DNA of 64,000 nt from Caenorhabditis elegans (Eukaryota; Nematoda; Chromadorea; Rhabditida; Rhabditidae). Location of the stretch: the NCBI RefSeq assembly GCF_000002985.6, contig NC_003282.8, positions 7,316,001-7,380,000 on the forward strand, given 5' to 3'. This document shows positions 39,401-52,000 of this stretch, one piece after another. Below the pieces are notes generated by a model. It had not been told where the DNA came from and did not search any database. It saw only the letters and a list, made by a program, of their open reading frames with translations. The position numbers and the translations under genes were made by a program. Within the stretch, counting starts at the first letter, position 1; every line of letters begins with the position of its first letter.

Positions 39401-40825
39401 AAAATCTGTTATGATTTTCCTTTTCTTCCAAAACGTCCATCATGTCCATCACTCTTGTCATATTTTTGTTTTATTCCTGATGGGCAGATGGGAAATGATT
39501 GAACTGCGTTATTCAAATGGTTCTCAAATAGTTTAAAATCTTGAAATCTAGCCAAGAACATCAAGACTGACAAACAGAAAAATTATAATTTTTCTTCTTC
39601 GCACTTTCTATTTTTCTACCTGATATTTTTTTCGGACAAACATTTGGAATTATTAGTTACAAAAAAAGAGCAGCTGATCATTATTTAAAAATAGAAGTAA
39701 TTACACCTGATTGAAAACAAATGTTAACTGACTACTGTCGGTGAATCGTAAATGTCTATAACCTTTTCTATTTATTTTCAATTTATAAACTTTAGAAAAA
39801 ACTTGGCAGGTGCCTTTTTATAGAAGTTTAAACAACGGTTATTGTGCTGACGACTTTGTAGGATATATTGAAGCTAGATTTGACAATTAATTTATAAACA
39901 ACAGGAACTTCTTGCAAAAAATAATTTTCATATGGATGTAAAAAAAGTTTTTTGTCACCGATAAAATTGAGACGTTTGAAAAGAAGAATCAAAAAGCTAG
40001 AGTCTGAAAATGAAATTAATCATTGTTTCTCAGTCTCTAATGAAATCTGTTAAGTTGTGTTGTGTGTATGTGTGTCAATGAAAGAATAACAGAGGACCAA
40101 TTGGTCCTAAGTGTTTTTTGTTCTGCCGTTCGTTCTCACTTGCTGGAAGGAGTAGCAGGCGACGAAAAAAAACATACATAATAAAAATGAAGACCGAAAA
40201 AGGGAGAAGCTTTCTCTCTGAAGATGACAAAGTGTGTTGACTGATTTCTGAAACTACATTGTCTTCCTGTGGTTACGCTTCGATTGCAACAAGAATGAGA
40301 ACAATAAGGAATTGTTCGGTTAGTGCAAAAAGATAGAGAAGACGTACTAAACGAGTTAGATCGTCGGGAATTCCGACTGAGAGCTCTTGGAAACATCTCA
40401 CGTGTTGAGGGGTACTTCATTGTTGCCAGGTCCAGAACACGTCATAAGTGGAGTTTGGTGAACAAGAAGAACTTGAAATTTGATCGAGAACAAAGAAATC
40501 AGATATTGGCTTGTACAAAGGTGGAAATTTTAGATTTCAGAGGAATTGAGGTTTAAACAAAAAAGAACTGAAGTTTCAGGTTACAAAGGTCTTCGCAAAA
40601 TTTCAAAGATCCTGAACGAACAATGGAAAGACTAAAAACCTTCGAACATGCTGTGAGCTTTGCGAAACTGAAGAACAGATACCGTATTTTCTCTATTAGT
40701 CTTGCATGCAAGACTAATATTCAATTGACCCGTAGGGGTGCAAGACTAATAGAGACTGCAAGACTATTAGAGGCTGCAAGACTAATTTTCGGTGATCCAA
40801 TAGCTTTGTAAAATTTACCATTTAT
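36455..40825. other. Intergenic region between receptor gene and palindrome 2
   Basis: This is the promoter side of the receptor gene. It is AT-rich with only short unspliced frames on both strands, none with signal peptide, domain or splice support. A short repeat cluster sits at its right end (40681-40795). Confidence 0.5.
40681..40795. repeat. Short palindromic interspersed repeat beside the palindrome 2 boundary
   Basis: It starts accgtattttctctattag and carries tcttgcatgcaagacta plus several gcaagactaatagag units. It is the same family as the element at 40995-41096 and ends only about 30 bases from the left edge of palindrome 2. Confidence 0.7.
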
Positions 40826-43800
40826 CGTCAAAAATTAGACTTGAAACAGTCTAAATCGTACAAAATACATACATTTCTATTATTTTATCTATTATTTGAA
40901 CACTTTAAAATTTAATTAATCTAAAAAATGGCGAAATTGTTGAAGTTTTCACAAAATACTGCTGGTCTGGCAAGAATAGGGGTGCAAGACTATTACCGTA
41001 TTTCCTTTATTAGTCTTGCATGCAATACTAATAGAGGCTGCAAGACTAATTTTCGATTGGTCCGGAGGGGTGCAAGACTAATAGAGGAAATACGGTAGTT
41101 CAATTACTTTTGGAGGCAATCGTAGTTAAATAAATATCTAGAAATTTAGTTGATCGGAGGCAATTTATAAAAACTTACTCCTTTTTCTTGACTGGATTAT
41201 CGGAGAAATCACTACACAATCTTTTTTTTTCATTTAAATTAAGTTGATGTAGAAACCACAAATTGAATTTGAACAAAAAAGTTTCGGAGTGACCTGATCT
41301 ACCAAGGCCGAAAATTCAAAAGAAAAAATTTGATTTGGATTATCACATAATCCACTTTAAATTTGTCATAGTTGAGCCACCTACAATTGATGTTAATAAT
41401 AAAAATAATCCTACGCCCAACATCTTCGTATCGAAGAATATTGCTATTTTTGAGAGTAAGCTTCTCCTAATTGTCACGTTTTTTATGACTTGGAAAGAGA
41501 TAAAAGAAGTACTCACTATCAGTACCTAAGTTTTGGAACTTTTATAAACCAGGAACCACTCTTCGAAACTTTAGATAAAATGAAAAATGTTCCGAAATTG
41601 AAAGAAGAGCGAATACAATTTATTTTGCATATTGGAAAAGTTCGAAAGAGGAAAACGAATTTTGAGGACAACGTTTAAAGGTTGAAGAACAAAAGAGTAG
41701 GAAGGAGGAATCAGTGTGTAGGTTGCTCGCAGATTTTTATTCAAGAAATGCAAAATTTGCGATCTAAGCTTCATTGTAAATATAAAAATGTCCACCTACA
41801 AGGCGACCTACGTCTTTAGCGGGCCTACATGCATACTCACTGCGAAATAAAATTTTAATGAGCTAAAGTGAGTTAAAGAAGCAAATGCACAATGGGAAGA
41901 CACAAAACATTTTAGCTCGCGCCGAGTGGCATACATAGACTAAGTGGAAGGTTGACAGGTAACAATGTATTTCTACAATTTTTAGGCTTTGAATAGCTTT
42001 TCAGGTCTTAGATTAATGTGCGATCTCGAAAAGTTCGACACACTTGTAACAGTTGAATTATAAGATTCTTGAAACCGCACTTTTAAACCCTACTGTATTT
42101 ATCTTCTAGTACATCTTACAACTCTTTGCACATTTCTTTAATCGAGTTTTTCAATCAAAGAGTCCTTTTTTGTAAATAAACAATCACGGGAAAGATGTAT
42201 CAAACATTGGTGCATTCAAGTGTGAATATTGTGTGGAAATACTTGTGATTCCCGGGGTTTTTCCACTCGAGCAAACAAAACTTAATTAGGATGGTATCCG
42301 AGCGTTGATTCATGTAGACTTGAAACGCAGATTTTTATGTTTCCGTTTTGAAATTGAATAGCATCGAGATCATTGAGAATAGAAAACAAACTCCGTTATT
42401 CATATGTGGATGAAAAATGAACAATTGTCTAGGAGAAGCAAAATGCGTTTAGAAAAAATAAAAAACAACTACATTTCATTTTAAGAGCCAACAGAAAAGA
42501 GGGGAGATCTACTGGATCCCATCTGGGGAGTACATACGTTTTCAGACTAACTATTGTTGTGAAGAGCAGCAGTAGGAACAAGAGCAGCGAGTTGAAAAGT
42601 GGTTTTTCTGGAAAGAAATTTGAGATGAGGAAAATATGATGGATACACCTGTGGATGTAGTGTGTGTGTATTGCTATGAGAGGAAGGAGAGCAAAAAAAC
42701 CACACAATTTAGAATGGAACACTCTAAAAAATGAAAGATTCTTAGAACACTGGAAATAAGCAATATATATGTCTGGAATGTTTTATGGGAAACAGATTTG
42801 GAAAAAGAAGAAAACCAAAAAATATTAGTTTTCAGAAGTTTGTTTTTTAATGGAGAACAACTTAAATTGTTCAACTGGTAAGGAAGTTTTTTAGAATAAT
42901 TTTTTCATTCGATTTTATAATCATCTTTATTCTTTTCCAAAACTCTAGGATCATTTATGTCAATATTTATTTCTGAAATCTACTTTTAATCATATATTTT
43001 AAGTAGACTATTACCGACTTACATTTAAGGATATCATTGCCGAAAGCGTACCTACGGGTAAAGGGTACCTAAACCTGATGTTTCAAAAAATGATAGAAAT
43101 AAGAAAATGAAACTATGAGAACACTAAGCGTTGCTTGAGAAGTAAGCATTGCACCTATGCCTGAACGTTTGCCTTACTTTCGTAACAGTTAGGAAGATGA
43201 ACACAACTTTGACAATTTTTGAATACCGCTGAATTCAAAATAAAATTGAAAAATTCTTGATTCTAGAATGAAACCAATTTGTGAAGTGTTTTGCCTCCAA
43301 CTCTTCATTTCTCAAGTTCGAAGTTTTCGTCTGAAAGCCCGTGGACTGAAAATATGAAAGTCCTAACTAGAATTCCTCGGTAACAAACAATAAGAAATGA
43401 ATGCATTTGTAACTAAGATTTTTGATGATTGAGGGTGGTGGTGTTGGTGTGATCCATAACTGAAATAGAAACAAAACATCCGGCTTGAAGTTCTTAAAAC
43501 AGTAGATCTCAAAATGTTTATTTCCAATGCAAGTTCATGACGTGGTTATTGGGAGACCATATTTATCATGAGAATAAATGAAACATCAGAATGCTCATTG
43601 AGCAAATAAACTGAAAATTATTAATATTGAATCCCTACTGCAAGAAAGTGATCCGAAATATCATGGTATTAGCTGAAACATCAAGAGGAATGTGATCTAT
43701 TTAAACTTGGTAAATCTTGTTTATATAACTCAATGCATAAACGGTAGAAAACTCCGTGAGTGCAATGATTTACAAGAGGAGGTAGACTCATATGGCCGGC

Positions 43801-43971
43801 TAACCATTTAAATCTAAAAACATTTGAAACAGGTTTTGAAACAGTAAAGTTTTTATAAAGTCAGATCATTTTATAAGTGAAGTTATCAAAAAAACTGAGA
43901 ACTGTGATCGTGAATCGTGAAACATTTGAATAGTAAAACAAGAAACGGCGTCACAAACTCTAAACTTTAAA
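40826..43971. repeat. Palindrome 2, left arm (A)
   Basis: This 3146-base arm is the reverse complement of 44776-47921. Paired positions always sum to 88747, so no net insertion or deletion separates the arms. All stretches I compared by eye were identical. No gene is recognised within the arm. Confidence 0.95.
40995..41096. repeat. Palindromic MITE-like element in arm A
   Basis: A 102-base element with terminal inverted repeats accgtatttcctttattag and its near-complement (ctaatagaggaaatacggt). Internal gcaagactaat units are repeated. It encodes nothing and looks like a small non-autonomous transposon. Confidence 0.7.
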
Positions 43972-44775
43972 CTTTTTCCCAGTCATCTTCAGTTCCACCT
44001 GCAAACATTTGACTAACGTGATTCTGAGCATTTCGGAAGCTAAAATTAGATTTTGCCGAAATGTTTCTGATTGAACCTAATTTTTGTAGTTTGCCACATA
44101 ATTCTCGTTTATCTTTCACAAAATGAATTAACTTAAACGTATTCTGTTTCGGAGAAACCAAAGTTTGGCGACGCTAAAAGGTTACTCGTCAAAGTTCACA
44201 GCTGGAACCATTTAAAATGTTGAATCACGGTAATGTTAGAAGCAAATTCAGAGAGCTCGGGAAATCGGGAAAAGTATAATTGTAGTCTGGAACTGACCAG
44301 AAACCTATGCTAATGTCCCAAAATATCAAAATTCTAGAACTTGAATGTAGTTCTTCTTTCCGTTCGACTGTCCCTTTTCATCAAATACTTCCTTGTCCGT
44401 GCTTCAAGTGTCATCTTGAATACCCTTTCTACTTCTTTTTTCACTTTACTTGTTCTTATTTTAAACCTTTTCTTTCTTTTTCAAAATTTTTCAAATTCAA
44501 ATTTTCCTGTCTATCTTTCAACGTAACCCTCCTACATAAGTTTTTCTTCCTCATTTCTCTCATTTGCAACACATCTGATGAGCGACCTCTTTTTCTTGTA
44601 AATAATTTATTTTAACGACCTGAATATTGCAAATAGACTCGAAACTTTGCAATTCTGAGAGTTGTCAAAATTCTAGACTTTTTTTGTGTGTCACGAAGGA
44701 CATATATCCGTCATCACGTGATGATCACTACAGTCAATTGTCAGGTGATTTTGCATAGATTTTGACAGCTGAAAA
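43972..44775. other. Spacer (unique DNA) of palindrome 2
   Basis: 804 bases not repeated elsewhere in the window. No ATG-initiated gene is supported. Confidence 0.8.
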
Positions 44776-47700
44776 TTTAAAGTTTAGAGTTTGTGACGCC
44801 GTTTCTTGTTTTACTATTCAAATGTTTCACGATTCACGATCACAGTTCTCAGTTTTTTTGATAACTTCACTTATAAAATGATCTGACTTTATAAAAACTT
44901 TACTGTTTCAAAACCTGTTTCAAATGTTTTTAGATTTAAATGGTTAGCCGGCCATATGAGTCTACCTCCTCTTGTAAATCATTGCACTCACGGAGTTTTC
45001 TACCGTTTATGCATTGAGTTATATAAACAAGATTTACCAAGTTTAAATAGATCACATTCCTCTTGATGTTTCAGCTAATACCATGATATTTCGGATCACT
45101 TTCTTGCAGTAGGGATTCAATATTAATAATTTTCAGTTTATTTGCTCAATGAGCATTCTGATGTTTCATTTATTCTCATGATAAATATGGTCTCCCAATA
45201 ACCACGTCATGAACTTGCATTGGAAATAAACATTTTGAGATCTACTGTTTTAAGAACTTCAAGCCGGATGTTTTGTTTCTATTTCAGTTATGGATCACAC
45301 CAACACCACCACCCTCAATCATCAAAAATCTTAGTTACAAATGCATTCATTTCTTATTGTTTGTTACCGAGGAATTCTAGTTAGGACTTTCATATTTTCA
45401 GTCCACGGGCTTTCAGACGAAAACTTCGAACTTGAGAAATGAAGAGTTGGAGGCAAAACACTTCACAAATTGGTTTCATTCTAGAATCAAGAATTTTTCA
45501 ATTTTATTTTGAATTCAGCGGTATTCAAAAATTGTCAAAGTTGTGTTCATCTTCCTAACTGTTACGAAAGTAAGGCAAACGTTCAGGCATAGGTGCAATG
45601 CTTACTTCTCAAGCAACGCTTAGTGTTCTCATAGTTTCATTTTCTTATTTCTATCATTTTTTGAAACATCAGGTTTAGGTACCCTTTACCCGTAGGTACG
45701 CTTTCGGCAATGATATCCTTAAATGTAAGTCGGTAATAGTCTACTTAAAATATATGATTAAAAGTAGATTTCAGAAATAAATATTGACATAAATGATCCT
45801 AGAGTTTTGGAAAAGAATAAAGATGATTATAAAATCGAATGAAAAAATTATTCTAAAAAACTTCCTTACCAGTTGAACAATTTAAGTTGTTCTCCATTAA
45901 AAAACAAACTTCTGAAAACTAATATTTTTTGGTTTTCTTCTTTTTCCAAATCTGTTTCCCATAAAACATTCCAGACATATATATTGCTTATTTCCAGTGT
46001 TCTAAGAATCTTTCATTTTTTAGAGTGTTCCATTCTAAATTGTGTGGTTTTTTTGCTCTCCTTCCTCTCATAGCAATACACACACACTACATCCACAGGT
46101 GTATCCATCATATTTTCCTCATCTCAAATTTCTTTCCAGAAAAACCACTTTTCAACTCGCTGCTCTTGTTCCTACTGCTGCTCTTCACAACAATAGTTAG
46201 TCTGAAAACGTATGTACTCCCCAGATGGGATCCAGTAGATCTCCCCTCTTTTCTGTTGGCTCTTAAAATGAAATGTAGTTGTTTTTTATTTTTTCTAAAC
46301 GCATTTTGCTTCTCCTAGACAATTGTTCATTTTTCATCCACATATGAATAACGGAGTTTGTTTTCTATTCTCAATGATCTCGATGCTATTCAATTTCAAA
46401 ACGGAAACATAAAAATCTGCGTTTCAAGTCTACATGAATCAACGCTCGGATACCATCCTAATTAAGTTTTGTTTGCTCGAGTGGAAAAACCCCGGGAATC
46501 ACAAGTATTTCCACACAATATTCACACTTGAATGCACCAATGTTTGATACATCTTTCCCGTGATTGTTTATTTACAAAAAAGGACTCTTTGATTGAAAAA
46601 CTCGATTAAAGAAATGTGCAAAGAGTTGTAAGATGTACTAGAAGATAAATACAGTAGGGTTTAAAAGTGCGGTTTCAAGAATCTTATAATTCAACTGTTA
46701 CAAGTGTGTCGAACTTTTCGAGATCGCACATTAATCTAAGACCTGAAAAGCTATTCAAAGCCTAAAAATTGTAGAAATACATTGTTACCTGTCAACCTTC
46801 CACTTAGTCTATGTATGCCACTCGGCGCGAGCTAAAATGTTTTGTGTCTTCCCATTGTGCATTTGCTTCTTTAACTCACTTTAGCTCATTAAAATTTTAT
46901 TTCGCAGTGAGTATGCATGTAGGCCCGCTAAAGACGTAGGTCGCCTTGTAGGTGGACATTTTTATATTTACAATGAAGCTTAGATCGCAAATTTTGCATT
47001 TCTTGAATAAAAATCTGCGAGCAACCTACACACTGATTCCTCCTTCCTACTCTTTTGTTCTTCAACCTTTAAACGTTGTCCTCAAAATTCGTTTTCCTCT
47101 TTCGAACTTTTCCAATATGCAAAATAAATTGTATTCGCTCTTCTTTCAATTTCGGAACATTTTTCATTTTATCTAAAGTTTCGAAGAGTGGTTCCTGGTT
47201 TATAAAAGTTCCAAAACTTAGGTACTGATAGTGAGTACTTCTTTTATCTCTTTCCAAGTCATAAAAAACGTGACAATTAGGAGAAGCTTACTCTCAAAAA
47301 TAGCAATATTCTTCGATACGAAGATGTTGGGCGTAGGATTATTTTTATTATTAACATCAATTGTAGGTGGCTCAACTATGACAAATTTAAAGTGGATTAT
47401 GTGATAATCCAAATCAAATTTTTTCTTTTGAATTTTCGGCCTTGGTAGATCAGGTCACTCCGAAACTTTTTTGTTCAAATTCAATTTGTGGTTTCTACAT
47501 CAACTTAATTTAAATGAAAAAAAAAGATTGTGTAGTGATTTCTCCGATAATCCAGTCAAGAAAAAGGAGTAAGTTTTTATAAATTGCCTCCGATCAACTA
47601 AATTTCTAGATATTTATTTAACTACGATTGCCTCCAAAAGTAATTGAACTACCGTATTTCCTCTATTAGTCTTGCACCCCTCCGGACCAATCGAAAATTA

Positions 47701-47921
47701 GTCTTGCAGCCTCTATTAGTATTGCATGCAAGACTAATAAAGGAAATACGGTAATAGTCTTGCACCCCTATTCTTGCCAGACCAGCAGTATTTTGTGAAA
47801 ACTTCAACAATTTCGCCATTTTTTAGATTAATTAAATTTTAAAGTGTTCAAATAATAGATAAAATAATAGAAATGTATGTATTTTGTACGATTTAGACTG
47901 TTTCAAGTCTAATTTTTGACG
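44776..47921. repeat. Palindrome 2, right arm (A')
   Basis: Inverted copy of 40826-43971. The match ends at 47921, the same base at which palindrome 3 begins. Apparent small exons with a 41-base intron can be drawn at about 46025-46200, but they lack an ATG. Confidence 0.95.
47651..47752. repeat. Palindromic MITE-like element in arm A'
   Basis: Mirror copy of the 102-base element at 40995-41096. Confidence 0.7.
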
Positions 47922-49086
47922 CTCTTGAGTTAATATATTGAATTTTTTCTTTTAATTTTAAAAATTAAATTAAACTTACTGAGAAATATCCAAATTATTC
48001 GTAAGCAAAAGATCAGCTCCAAGATACCAAGGAGTAACTTTTTTTAGAAGCCAAACATGAGCAACATCAATCATTTCAAAAAGCATTTGTTTTGGTCCCG
48101 AGTATCTTGGACGGATATTCTCAATGTCGTGGTAAGACCAGAACTTGAGACGCCACGTCAAACCCGTCAAAATCTTTTGATCTCCTTTCTTGATACGATA
48201 TACAACCCAAGGGAAGAAACTGCATACGATTGCCTTGTCATAGAGATTGTATTTTTGAAAAAGATTGGCAATTTGATCAACGAGCTCATTATCGGAATCC
48301 TTAACATCAAAAAGCATTCGAGTATTGTTCTCAACTGCCCATTTAACAACATCCTCCATATCTGGGACACGTTCACGAGATACGGTAGCCAAACGACAGT
48401 GGTCTCTGGAAAATAAAAAATAAAATTCGTACTTTTTTTCAAACTCTCTATTCTGAGAGTTTTGATCCGCTCATGGAATCAAATGCGTTAGTATATTTTT
48501 CAGTATAAACTCAAACATTATCGAACTATACATAATAAACTAAACTTTAAAAAAACTGACTCAATTTAATTTTTCATGAAAAAAAACTGAAACATACCCG
48601 GGTGCAGTTCTTTTAAAAGTTGCAGAAATATCACAACGATCTAGTTCAGCACGGGTTTTATCTCTAATTGGTCCCTTCATATCCGTAGTTCTATCCAAAT
48701 CATCATCATGCATTAAAACAGCTTTTCCATCTTTTGTCAAAGCCACATCAAACTCTATCAAATCAGCTCCATCGGCTTTTGCCTGTGCAAATCCAGCCAT
48801 ACTGTTCTCTGGAAAACTCTTCGGTGCTCCACGATGTCCACCAATTTTGAAACCGGAAAAGAAGGTGTCGACCTGCAATTGGTTGCATATAACTAATCGA
48901 ACAAATTATTCTAAAACTTACATTTTTACTGGAACATTTTTCATTTTTCGTGGTGTAGGAAAAGATGAAAAGAGATAATGGAATTAGGAGAAGTCCTGGT
49001 GGATAAATTAAATAAATTGCACCAATGACGGCAATTGTCACTCCAAGTATTTTTACAGCCGATTCTTCTAAACTAAATCCGGCCAT
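47893..49086 (-). pseudogene. Truncated second copy of GDE1-like glycerophosphodiester phosphodiesterase
   Basis: Exons 48922-49086, 48598-48872 and 47980-48405 are the mirror of exons 1-3 of the gene at 59172-60539. The ATG, splice sites and metal-binding residues are all kept. The arm ends three bases into exon 4. The acceptor ctcaag is still present, so splicing would enter palindrome-2 DNA and stop after QASKIRLETV (TAA at 47895-47893). That gives 298 aa instead of 356. Missing is the last part of the TIM barrel, including the VAVWTVND strand found near the C-terminus of this family. It is probably inactive as an enzyme, but the whole upstream region is duplicated too, so it could be transcribed. 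Confidence 0.85.
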
Positions 49087-52000
49087 TTTTGAAACCGAAT
49101 CGGTGAATTACCTTGAAAATTGAAAATGTTTAAGAATTGGAAATCGGAACTCAAAAAAAAACTGCCACGTAAATGACGGAAATGAAAAAGAAAAATTAAA
49201 CAATATTAACAGACAAAAACTCGGTTTTAGAACCATTCAAAAAACGTTTCCACTTACAACTAGAAACTAAAAGAAAAAACCTGAATTTGATAAATGTTTA
49301 ACCTGCAATTCCTTATCATTTTTAATCATAAAACATTGAACATTTGAATTGATAAGTCTATAAATACTGAAAACTAAAGAAAAAAGAATGGATGGAAACC
49401 AAATGTAAAGAGTTGGAAAAAGAGAGAACAGTGAACATATAAGAATGGAATAGACGCAGACACACAAGGAAAGATAGGGCAAAGAACGAACATGGGTTAT
49501 GGGAAGAGGAGGAAGATAAAGATGGTCCAAATTATGGAGGAGCAGGCCAAATGTTCAAAGTACGAGAGCAAAGGTCACATTATAGTAGAATCCTTATTTG
49601 ATCGAAAATGTTTCCTACTGAAACATATAAAAAACAACGAGTATTGTACCATGTCCAGAATAGATTTCCAGGAATAAGGATATATCTATAGACCAGGAAA
49701 ATATAAAGAACAGAAGATTAAAATATACCCGATTTCTAGATATCAAACGGTGCAGGAAACGATTACAATTTCAATATTTAGAAGAAATTGGAGAAGCCTT
49801 ATCTCTCTATTTGGATATTCAAACTTCAAAAATATTTTTCAACATTTTTTCTCAAGAAATCATCTCGACCAAAAATATTTGTGCGGATGTAATACTAAGA
49901 ACTAGAATAAACATATTATTTCTTTTGAGAAGCTGCACTTTTGAGGAAACAAAATAATATATCGGAACCACGATTTGCCAAAAGTTTTGCGAAATACATT
50001 TTCTTAAAGTTTATTTGCATCATTATTTGAAAGAAAATGTGATGAATATAATAAAGCAATTGTTTCACTGTTGGCAATGGTCATCAATGTTTTCATGTTC
50101 CAGAATTTGTAGGAAAATTCCTTATTGTAATGTTTAATTAGAGGATCAATAAAACTTGTCTATTGTTTCAAATTAATTATTTCCAGGAAGTCTGAAACTA
50201 GAATGAAGTTTTCAGAAAATGTATCGAATAATATGAAAACATCGTAAAATACAGAATGTTGTAAACACTATTTTACGTTCTCAATTGAGCAATATTACAG
50301 AAATGGAGATATAATTTCAAATTTTGATGCCAGAAATTGCTGCCGTGGTAGGCACGTCGTCTGCCGGACTTGCCACATCATGCCTACTTGCCTACATTAG
50401 TATCTTGGCGTCGAATACGGTATTTGGTGTTCGTATTTTTATATTAACTTGTTAATTTACTTTTGTGAAAAGCATTTATGTGCTAAAATGGCAGGCTTAC
50501 CATCAATTGTATAAAATAAATATATGTTTTGGATTTTAAATCAGAAACCAGAAAATCAATTACCGCAGATCACTTCATATTGGCCATAGAAATAGATTTT
50601 TTTTGTTTCTAAAGATTAGAAAATTAACTAGTTTTGACTGTTCCTCTCGCCACAGTTTTGAATATTTCAAAGTTCATTAGAACTCAATGGTTTAGATTGA
50701 AACCACATTACACAGTTCTAACCTTTTCTCATAGACAAAAATGTTTTTAGGGAAAAAAACACAATTCTAAAATTGTCACATCTTTGAGTATTTCATAGAC
50801 AAAATAATTTCAACTTCATCCATATTTCTCTATTTGCAGTGTTCCATCTCTTTCTTTTTGTTCAATTTGTCCCTTGGGAGAGTAAGGCGTTAGAGGACAA
50901 CACCTCCTTTTTTGCTCTAACTTCTTCTCCCGACCACCAGTACCACAACTGACTCTATCTTTTTTTCGTCTCTTTCTTAATCCAAAACACGAAGCTCTTT
51001 TAACACTATTTAATGAATCCAGTTACGTGCAAAGTCCTCTCAATCTCATAATTATTCATCCCATCTTATATAAGAAACTTTTTATTTTCACGGCAGTACC
51101 TACCAATATCTAATATGAATTACTCATTCAACAGGACCTCTATTTCTTTTTTTTTTCTTGTCATAGACTTTTTATCGTTGTCAGCTTTTTCTCTCCATGA
51201 TGAATTGATTTCCTCGTTTCAAAAAAAAGAACAGTTGTCTAATCTGATAGCAAAATGAAAAATAGTATTGGAAAGACAAGGTGATAAGTGAAAATGTTAT
51301 CACTTGTTTATTTCAGAGCTTTTTGACTGATCAAGCTGAATTTGTGACACTTTTCACAAAAATCGAGGAATTTCTTGAGTTTATCTAAATACTTTTCTAA
51401 ATCTAAATAAACTGTTTATAAAAATTAAATTTTTTATTTCTGAAACTCATAAACCGTAACAACATCAGAAAAGTAACCAAAAACATTTTTGAGTAGACTA
51501 GATTCAACAATATTTTATGCTCATGAAAATCGAATAAGCAGAAATAAAAATTCTGTTAAAATTAACTTTTTTAAACAAGTTTATTTGCAATTGGATCCTT
51601 GATGATCGCCGACTAAATCTGTCCATAAAAATATAATTGGACGTTAAATATTCAAGCTAGTCTCCAATATAAATTTCCTCCAGACATTTCTAATAGTAAG
51701 GCATACATGCCTGCCTGATGCATGTCTGCCTGCCTGCCAAGCTCGCGCCTTGTTTTCTGCATTTTTGTGCCCGCACCGTATATCGAGCCGGACTGGAAGA
51801 CATTTTTGTGCATACGAAGGCCTACTCTTGCCTACGTTTTCTAGTTTTCAATTCTAGTTTTGACTTTCAGTTTTTCAGCCCAAAAACTAGCACGCTGCTG
51901 ATAATTAGTAAATGAATTATTATTTTTCGTTCATAAATTATAAGTTCGCCATGTGACAAACCTCCCATCCATATCTCCGGAAGTAAAGTTTAGTGTTTTA

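Noticed and set aside
46025..46318. 97-codon hydrophobic frame in arm A' (and its mirror at 42429-42722), with possible small introns, looking like a secreted peptide gene
   Set aside because: The frame begins with GTG, not ATG, has no clear upstream exon, and no recognisable mature peptide.
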